Shown: positions 57,208 through 64,000 of the stretch, piece by piece | How the letters are laid out: the number at the start of each line of letters is the position of its first letter | Numbering within the stretch: position 1 is the stretch's first letter | Origin: Terana coerulea | Lineage: Eukaryota > Basidiomycota > Agaricomycetes > Polyporales > Phanerochaetaceae | Assembly: GCA_024811115.1 (NCBI GenBank) | Contig: JAKOGH010000862.1 | Span: 62,001-126,000, forward strand | Reading direction: 5' to 3' | DNA: 64,000 nt | Program-made: the position numbers and the translations under genes | The notes under the pieces: generated by a model | What the model was told of the DNA's origin: nothing | The model's database searches: none | What the model saw: the letters and a program-made list of their open reading frames with translations, nothing else

Positions 57208-59629
57208 ATGACGGTGACGCACCGCAAACGGCAGCATCAGCCTGAAGAAATCCAAAGTAAGTTTCTTACCTTGGAAGAGCGGGAAAGGGACGCAGTCCTA
57301 CCAAGATGAATAGTTTCTCACGGTCATGATTACGTAACTACAGCCGTTAACGAGCCTGGACTGCAAATTCAGTGCGATGGCTGTAACTGCGACCTCACAC
57401 ATTCAATCCGAATAAAATGTGCAGATCCGGATTGCGAAGAGGGAGACGGCGTGGATATTTGTCCGTCATGTTTTTGTGCTGGAAAGGAGTTCGCACAACA
57501 CAAGAAAGACACATGCCTACCGCGTAGTTGTAGGTCAATTGACCTAGACGAGCTGGGCAATAACTCATGAGACATCAGGAACTACACTCGTATCCAATAT
57601 TTGCAGAAGACTGGGGAGCGGATGAGTCAGTGCTCAAACTACCCTGCCGAACCCACATTGACCCTTCTCTTCAGGGAACTGCTCTTGCTCGAAGGTGTCT
57701 CACTCCAGGGATTAGGCAACTGGCAAGCCATCGCCGAACATATCGGTACTCGCGATAAGGACGAGGTGGAGAAGCATTATAAATCCGTGTACATTGAATC
57801 TCCTAATTGGCCACTTCCCGTAAGTGATGAGTTGCGCGATAGATATTGGACGCTGACTCTACTCTATAAGCGCATGGATTTGCACTTTGATGTGGACCCA
57901 GAGGAGTTTCAGGAGCGCAAGCGTCGAAGAATAGCTACCATGAATACCAAGCCGCCACCAGCCCCGAAAGTCGCACCTACCTCAGCGCCCGGTGTACACG
58001 AGGTGGCCGGCTTCCTACCAGGGCGGCTCGAATTCGAGCATGAGCTCGACAATGAGGCGGAAGATCTTGTCAAAGACCTCGAATTTGGCATTTGTCTCGA
58101 ATGGGGCGGCGATCAGATACTTGAAGATGAGAACGATCTGGACGTCAAAGGCCGCGCTCGCATGCTGGAGGAGGTTAAGATGCGCGAATCCACACCGGGC
58201 AAGCGGCTCCCAAATGGCTTCGGAAATGGGTTCGTCAACGGATTTCACTTCAATCCACCCAAGGTCGAAAGCCCGCCCAAGAATGAGGAGGCCAAGACGG
58301 ACAACGGCGACGACGACGGGGAAGAACCCACCCAGCCACCTCCGATAGAGACCACAGACTCACTGCAGTTCAAGCTGACCTTGCTGGAAATGTACAAACA
58401 ACGGGTCGACAAGCGGCATGAGAACAAGCTGATTATGTTCGACCGTGGTTTGTTGCATTATAAGCAGGTGTGTTTCTCGCTACTGTCTCTCGAAATGCGC
58501 TCTCGTACTAACACCAGTACAGATGCAAGCGAATGAGAAGAAACGGCCGAAGGAGGAGAAGGACATAACCCATCGACTACGGCCTTTCGCGCGGCTACAG
58601 ACTGCGGAAGATTACGAAGCCTTCGTCGCAGATACATTGTGTATGATTATGTCTTCTTATTCTCGATTAGCTTCTCACTCGTGGATTCAGGGGAAGCCAT
58701 GCTCCGTAAGCGGATCCAGGAGCTACAGCACTATCGTAGAATGGGCTTGTCCACCACGGCAGACATCGAGAAGTATGAGAGCGACGTGATCAAACGGGTG
58801 AGTCGCCACTATGTCTGCTATTGCGTCCTACTCACAATATAACATCATATATAGGCATCAGTAAAGGCTAATCAGCATTTCCACCCGGCCGATAGAGCAG
58901 GCAACCACAGAGCTAGCAGCGGCAGACCATCCATGGGACCCGATTCGAGGAGAGAATCTGAAGCCCCAGAATCGTCGCAAAGACTGGGTGGCTCAAGCCA
59001 GAGCGCTAGCGGTTCTGCTCTGTCGGGACGCAAGATTCGTAAGCCGATTCCTATCCATGAAGTAGATCTTGTCGCTAAAACGCACTGTATATCAGCTGCA
59101 CCTTTGAACCTGGCGAACAGTCCCTCGTTACATCTGCTTACGCCGGAAGAACAGACCTTGTGCTCCCAGTTACGGATTCTGCCAAAGCCGTATCTAGTCA
59201 TCAAGGAGACGTTGGTACGCGAGTACGCTCGGCGTGGCGGGAAGCTCCGTCGCCGTGAAGCTCGAGACCTTGTGAAGATCGACGTGAACAAGACAAGCAG
59301 AGTGTGGGATTTCCTCGTGCAGGCTGGGTTCATGCGGGTGGGGAATACCGACACAACTGTGGCCAATGGCTCTCAAGATGCATCGTGAGTGCATTGCGCG
59401 CTTCCGGCAGATTCGCTAGACCAAAGCTGACATCATGATATAAAGAAATCGTGTCTCCGCAACCCCATCGTTGAGCGCTTCTCCGAGCAAGGAGTCACAA
59501 TTACGGTCACCAAAGCCGCCGTTCACCATGGCTCCGCTTGGAGCAGGAGCCCCCTTATCATTTACGCCCACATCTTCATTTTCGTCGACACTGCCTAGCA
59601 CTGCGAACCCCTTAGGACGACCAGGCTGA
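57208..59629 (+). CDS. ADA2: Transcriptional adaptor ADA2 (SAGA/ADA subunit)
   Basis: Activates the Gcn5 histone acetyltransferase in SAGA. ATG at 57208 gives MTVTHRKRQHQPEEIQ. Order of domains: ZZ zinc finger (CDGCNCDL, IKCADPDC, DICPSCFCAG), SANT domain (EELLLLEGVSLQGLGNW, YKSVYIESPNWPLP), the conserved ADA2 middle (AGFLPGRLEFEHELDNEAED, LTLLEMYKQRVDKRHENK, RLRPFARLQTAEDYEAF, MLRKRIQELQHYRRMG), and a C-terminal SWIRM domain (YLVIKETLVREYARRGGKLR, RDLVKIDVNKTSRVWDFL). The last exon ends ANPLGRPG. The join between ZZ and SANT (CLPRSCR|HQELHSYPIF) needs a 38-nt intron, shorter than the others. No frame break found. The stop lies 151 bp from that of the HIT-finger gene on the other strand. Confidence 0.94.
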
Positions 59630-59780
59630 AGTTCGGTCGGTGTTGCTTGCTTTCGCTATCTCTACTCACGCTGTTATATTGCTTTCTCAGTGCATTTTGT
59701 ATCACATACCATCGCATCGCATCGTGTATTTTATTTGTCGCCCCTTCATTGTAAATGTACCTTTGTCTGGCGCAAATAGC

Positions 59781-60726
59781 TCAGTTGCCCCAGTCTAGTC
59801 CGAGAACATCCTGTTTGCCGCCCCTTACTGCCGCTTCGACGGCTTCCGCCAGGTCCCTCAATGCTTTGACGTCGTCTTCTGACTGACTCTGCATATTTAT
59901 TGGTCTTGGCATTGACGAACCCTGGATGTCAGACGACGAAATCCCTAGAGCCTTTTGGAGAGCCTCATCTCGGTCTTCTCCCCGAAGACGATCAATAGAA
60001 TGAAGCAGTTCGGGCAGCCTCGGGTTTGCTGTGAGGGCCTTTCGCACCGCAGGAGATGTTGCTGCAGCGAAGGCAGGCAGTCAGGGGGACATACTTGATG
60101 AACAGCGGAGCGAGATACCTATAGACTCGTACTGACGAAGTTGCAGCTGCTTCGGATCATCTCGTTTCAACGGGTCCGGATATGATGACTCCTCTGGGAC
60201 GTATGGCCACTTGAGCGTGGTCAGGGGGCGAAGGGGCGGCGAGGGCGGCTTCAGGTCTGATTCGAATGCCTTGGCCTCTGAATTCGCCTGCGCATCCGGT
60301 TGAATTGAGCCTATGTGACGACAGCATTTAGCATGTACTCAAGGGCAATCTTTACGATTTTTTGAGATAGAACCAAGTAGCTTACCTGGGTCCGCGTGTC
60401 TGGCAGGTTCTGTGCCCGTCGATGCGACGTCCTGGGAGCCAGATGCCTCCAGAGCAGGTGCAGACAATCCACCTCGATCAGAAGCAGCAGCGCACGTCTC
60501 TGGCGCGCTGTTAGACACCGTTGGAGTGTGTGGCGAATGCACGTCCATTCACCTTTATGCTGCTTGTAGCAGGCGACGGAACAGCTGTGAAGATTTCACG
60601 AAGATTTCAGTGTGAGAGACTATACGGTGGGTGTGGGGCTCACTAGGGAATGATGCATTTCGAGCATGTATACTTCGCCTCCTGGCTTTGGCAGACCTGA
60701 CAAGGCCGTTTTTTGGGTGGTGGCAT
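59781..60726 (-). CDS. HIT-type zinc finger protein
   Basis: ATG at 60726 gives MPPPKKRPCQVCQSQEAKYT. The HIT finger is assembled over three exons: CQVC, CSKC, YCSVAC, then HKAPETC, the two-zinc treble-clef pattern of ZNHIT proteins. A Ser/Ala-rich linker follows, then LTTLKWPYVPEESSYPDP and a helical C-terminal part (ALTANPRLPELLHSIDRL, VEAAVRGGKQDVLGLDWG; stop at 59781). HIT-finger proteins serve in box C/D snoRNP assembly and chromatin remodelling. The short length and C-terminal helices recall Hit1/ZNHIT3, but I cannot settle the orthologue. Introns are 45-70 bp; no frame break. Confidence 0.85.
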
Positions 60727-61911
60727 TTGCGCAAGTCCAGCCAAAGTGGAAGTGGTAGCTACTTTGCTGACTAAGACGCCACAACTGGACTTGATTTACC
60801 ATCAAAGTTCTCAAGGGGTGACCCAAATAAGGAAGGTAAGCATGATCTGCATGAAATGGCGTTTGTTGATATTGCAGGAGCTCTCCGTAGCAAATTGCAA
60901 TTCCACAAGCTTATACTGAGACAGAACGGAGGTGCTTTTCAGAGAATAAAGAACACGAGGACTACCCAGGGTAAGACGCTTTGGAGGGTCGATTGAATAC
61001 TTACATTCAATGACACGAGTTACGGGGTGGCATGCCTCGCACTGGCAGGCAACTGATAGAAGTTTATCGAAGGGTATGGTTATGGTCACGACCTTCAACA
61101 CCCCATATATCCGAGGAATAGAAGCTGACAATATATCTGGCAGAGAATATGTGTGCCAGCCGGTAAAAGCAGTATGTTTTGCAGAAGTCTCTGCGTGGGA
61201 TTGGCGTGGGATATTCGCCACGAAGCGAGTAGGGCGGGAAAAAACGAGTGCTGCGCAAACGGTTAGATGCGAGAGTGGATATTATCTGGTCCTATCTATG
61301 CCCTGAATTGTCGAATATGGGTCAAGTATGGACTGCGCGTTTTCCTTTGACTCCCAAGGCGACATCACGCCCGAGTCAGCAGTTGCGCCCCGTGCAGATC
61401 ATAGACGCATATTGTCCTCGACCTTGGCACCGTCGAGGCACCTAGCCAAGTCCCCAAGCCTACATGTCAGCATCAGAGATTCGCCGACTGAATTCCCGAG
61501 CCAAGCATCGAACCGGATGCCTTGGCGAACATAGGTAGCCAGTCACACAGTCACACAGTCACGCATGTGACAATGTCGTGACACGCCCCGCTTGTCTTCG
61601 GGGGACGGCCTAGAAACCGCTGAGCGCAACCAAAGCGCAACCGCTTTTGTGGCTTTGGCTGGACCTTGACCTCAAACGACTTCTCTCCCTACTTTCTCTC
61701 TGTCTCTCCTTCTGCTGGTCAAACTCTCGGAGGTATCCAAGCACATCACCATCATCTCCGAAGGGCCTTGTGTTCTGTGACTGTGACGCACACACGAGAA
61801 CCCGGCAGGGCTGACTTCAAATAAGTACTCTCCCACCGCCTTCACGGCTCCGCCGTCCTTCCCCTCTTTCTCGACGCCCAGTGCGTCCGGACGCTCTCGT
61901 TTACGCTCATA
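60727..61911. other. Divergent intergenic region
   Basis: 1.2 kb between the HIT-finger gene and the protease. Open frames of 60-136 codons occur on both strands near 60811-61306, overlap each other and resemble nothing known to me. A short direct repeat, CAGTCACA in three near-tandem copies, lies at about 61541-61562. Confidence 0.4.
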
Positions 61912-64000
61912 ATGTTACCCACATCCTTTCTACCCCTACTCGCCCTTGTCTCCCTCGTCGCCGCCGAGCCCCTCCATGTCCCGTTGACCCGCCGTACCCC
62001 GCGCCGTCGAGACAACGTCATCGACCCCGCGCACTATGCCAAAACCCGGGACTTCCTGCAAGTGAAATACGGTTACAAGCCGCATCCCGTGGATTCGAAG
62101 AAGCGGCAGTATGGAAAGCGGGCTGGTCAGACTGTTGGGATACAGACAATCAACTCGGTGAGTCCCTACGTTCGAACGCAATGCCACTCATACGTCTGCT
62201 TCACGAGCCTTTCGCCGTATGAATATGCCTAGGACATGCTCAGTCCTGCAAGTGTACCCATACTCAGCGTGCACAGCTGCGCATAGGCTATTTTTGTCCC
62301 TGGAGGCACCACGGACAGTGCTGTCTGCCTAGAACAGCTACTACGAACACACGAGATATCGCGGATCCACTAGCCATCACGTCCGCGCAGCTCAACCTCT
62401 GGCCCATGACCTTATCCGTTTCCCCTCGTACTCACAATACTATTTCCCTAGAATGTTGATTCGTCTTACATCGGCGCGATATCCATCGGAACCCCCGCTC
62501 AAACATTCAACGTCGTACTGGACACGGGGTCGTCAGATCTCTGGCTAGCGTCTTCAGGTTGCCAGTCCTGCGGCGGTGTCCCCACGTTCAACCCATCCGG
62601 GTCTAGCTCGATACAACAGCCCCAGACCTCAGGACAGGGCTCCGAAGTTCAGATCCACTATGGCAGCGGTGAAGTCGCCGGAACGCTCGCCCAGGACACC
62701 GTCAACATGGGCGGCTTCACGGTCAACCCTCAGACGCTCCTTGTAGTCACCGATATGACCGACGGGCTGCTCGATGGCGAGACCTCTGGCATTCTGGGGC
62801 TGTCTTTCCAAGCCCTGGCGTCCACTCGCGCCGTTCCGTTTTGGCAGGCTCTGGTCAACGCCGGACAGTTTGCTCAGCCAGAGATGTCCTTCTGGTTGAC
62901 ACGGTTTTTGGGCGTCAACGATGCAACGAACTCGGAACCTGGAGGTACCCTCACTCTGGGCGGTACCAACAGCTCGCTCTTCACGGGGGACATCGAGTTC
63001 CTGAACCTCGCCAGTACTACCTCTATCGATACCGCAACGTTCTGGCTTTTGGAGCTGTCCAGTATGTCCATCAGCGTCTCCATGAAATCTGTTACTGATC
63101 ATTTTGGCAGGCGTAACGGTCAACAGCCAGAGCGTGAAAATCTCAACTGGAGATGCTGCGCTTTCTGCCATTGACACTGGTACGACCCTTATCGGTGGGC
63201 CTACCGACGGTGTGCAGGCTGTCTATGCGGCCATCAAGGGCTCGCAGGCCCTGTCCGGACAGATGGAAGGCTTCTTCGCTTATCGTAAGTTGTCTGTACT
63301 CTGTCCACTGATGTTGTCTAACACAGCCACTCACAGCATGCACCACCTCTGTTTCGGTGTCGTTGTCCTTTGGTGGCAAATCATGGCCGATCAGCACCGA
63401 CGACATGAACCTTGGTACTGTCGGTGATGGCATGTGTCTGGGCGGTATCTTCGACCTTGGCCTTGGCTCCAACATCGGCTCAGGCGGCGGCAACCCCAGC
63501 TGGGTTGTTGGTGACACTTTCTTGGTATGTGATTCTCGCCGTCGTTTTCAGGAATTCGTGCTCATTGTATGGCTATAGAAAAATGTCTACTCCGTCTTCC
63601 GCTCCAACCCGCCTTCGGTAGGCTTTGCCCAACTATCAAGCGCCGCAGGCGGCTCGGGTATGTGTCCTCGTTTGTTTTTGAACATTCTCGTGAACCTCAC
63701 CAGCTTTTGCTCTCTCTTCACATGCACCTTCAACTCATACCCATGCACCGTCCACGATACCATCATCTCATCATACCACTCATGCAACGACTTCATTTAT
63801 GCCCTCTAACGCACCGTCCGCCATGTCCTTCACGTCTATCAACACAAACAATATCACACGCTCTTCCACGTCTTCAGGCACACCGTCGGCCGGTGCTGGT
63901 AGTGCGACGTTCACCGCTACTGGTGCGCCTGTGCCAACTGGTTCAGGTATGCTTCTATCAGCCCTGCCGTTCATATCTCGACTCACGAGTTTTGACAGGC
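61912..64000 (+). CDS. Secreted pepsin-like aspartic protease (A1), 3' partial
   Basis: Signal peptide MLPTSFLPLLALVSLVAA, then a propeptide with basic sites (LTRRTPRRRD, SKKRQYGKR) that suggest processing. The mature domain has both active-site motifs, VLDTGSSDLWLA and SAIDTGTTLIGG. Also visible are the flap region (QIHYGSGEVAGTLAQDTV), GILGLSFQALA and SWVVGDTFLKNVYSVF. A Ser/Thr-rich tail after GFAQLSSAAGGSG may lead to a GPI-anchor or wall-attachment signal beyond the window. The intron after INS (about 62159-62451) is 293 bp, far longer than the others in this gene (roughly 50-100 bp). The 3' end lies outside the window. Confidence 0.9.

Noticed and set aside
61541..61562. CAGTCACA triplicate as a transposon end
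   Set aside because: Resembles words in MITE 2, but no inverted partner or TA-flanked terminus is present.
1..64000. CRISPR arrays, bacterial operons or prophage
   Set aside because: The window is eukaryotic, with spliceosomal introns in nearly every gene; no regularly spaced direct repeats of CRISPR type were seen.

Overview
The window comes from a filamentous basidiomycete, almost certainly an Agaricomycete. The genes carry many short introns, mostly about 48-75 bp with GT-AG ends. There is an atypical G-protein alpha subunit of the basidiomycete type, a family of F-box-like proteins typical of mushroom-forming fungi, and non-autonomous DNA transposons with clean target-site duplications. 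I cannot name the species or order from sequence alone.

Layout, left to right: aminopeptidase P (+, 5' end outside the window); atypical G-alpha (-); nucleolar GTPase NOG1 (+); an F-box-like protein (-); a LAC12-type sugar transporter (-); a single-pass membrane protein (+); carnitine acetyltransferase (-); the GATOR2/SEA subunit MIOS (-), head to head with a long disordered Arg/Asp/Pro-rich protein (+); the mitochondrial GTP/GDP carrier GGC1 (+); a small secreted protein behind a TATA box (+); three tandem F-box-like genes (-); an Hsp110/SSE1 chaperone (-); an F-box-like pseudogene (+) broken by three different MITEs; a membrane-anchored cysteine synthase (+); CTR9 of the Paf1 complex (-), head to head with ADA2 of SAGA (+); a HIT zinc-finger protein (-); and a secreted aspartic protease (+) running off the right end.

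Most genes are conserved housekeeping genes: ribosome assembly, transcription and chromatin, nutrient signalling, mitochondrial transport and protein folding. The 35.9-49.9 kb block is the accessory part. It holds four related F-box-like copies that share a C-terminal CxxC plus acidic tail. Two of them lie as inverted copies either side of Hsp110, and one is dead and full of transposons.

Two cross-cutting observations matter. First, several genes need very small exons (5, 9 and 12 nt) to keep conserved motifs intact. Second, at least ten otherwise well-conserved genes carry single-base frame changes, mostly in homopolymer runs. This looks more like residual assembly error than mass pseudogenisation, so the frame breaks reported below should be checked against reads before any gene other than the MITE-laden copy is called dead.
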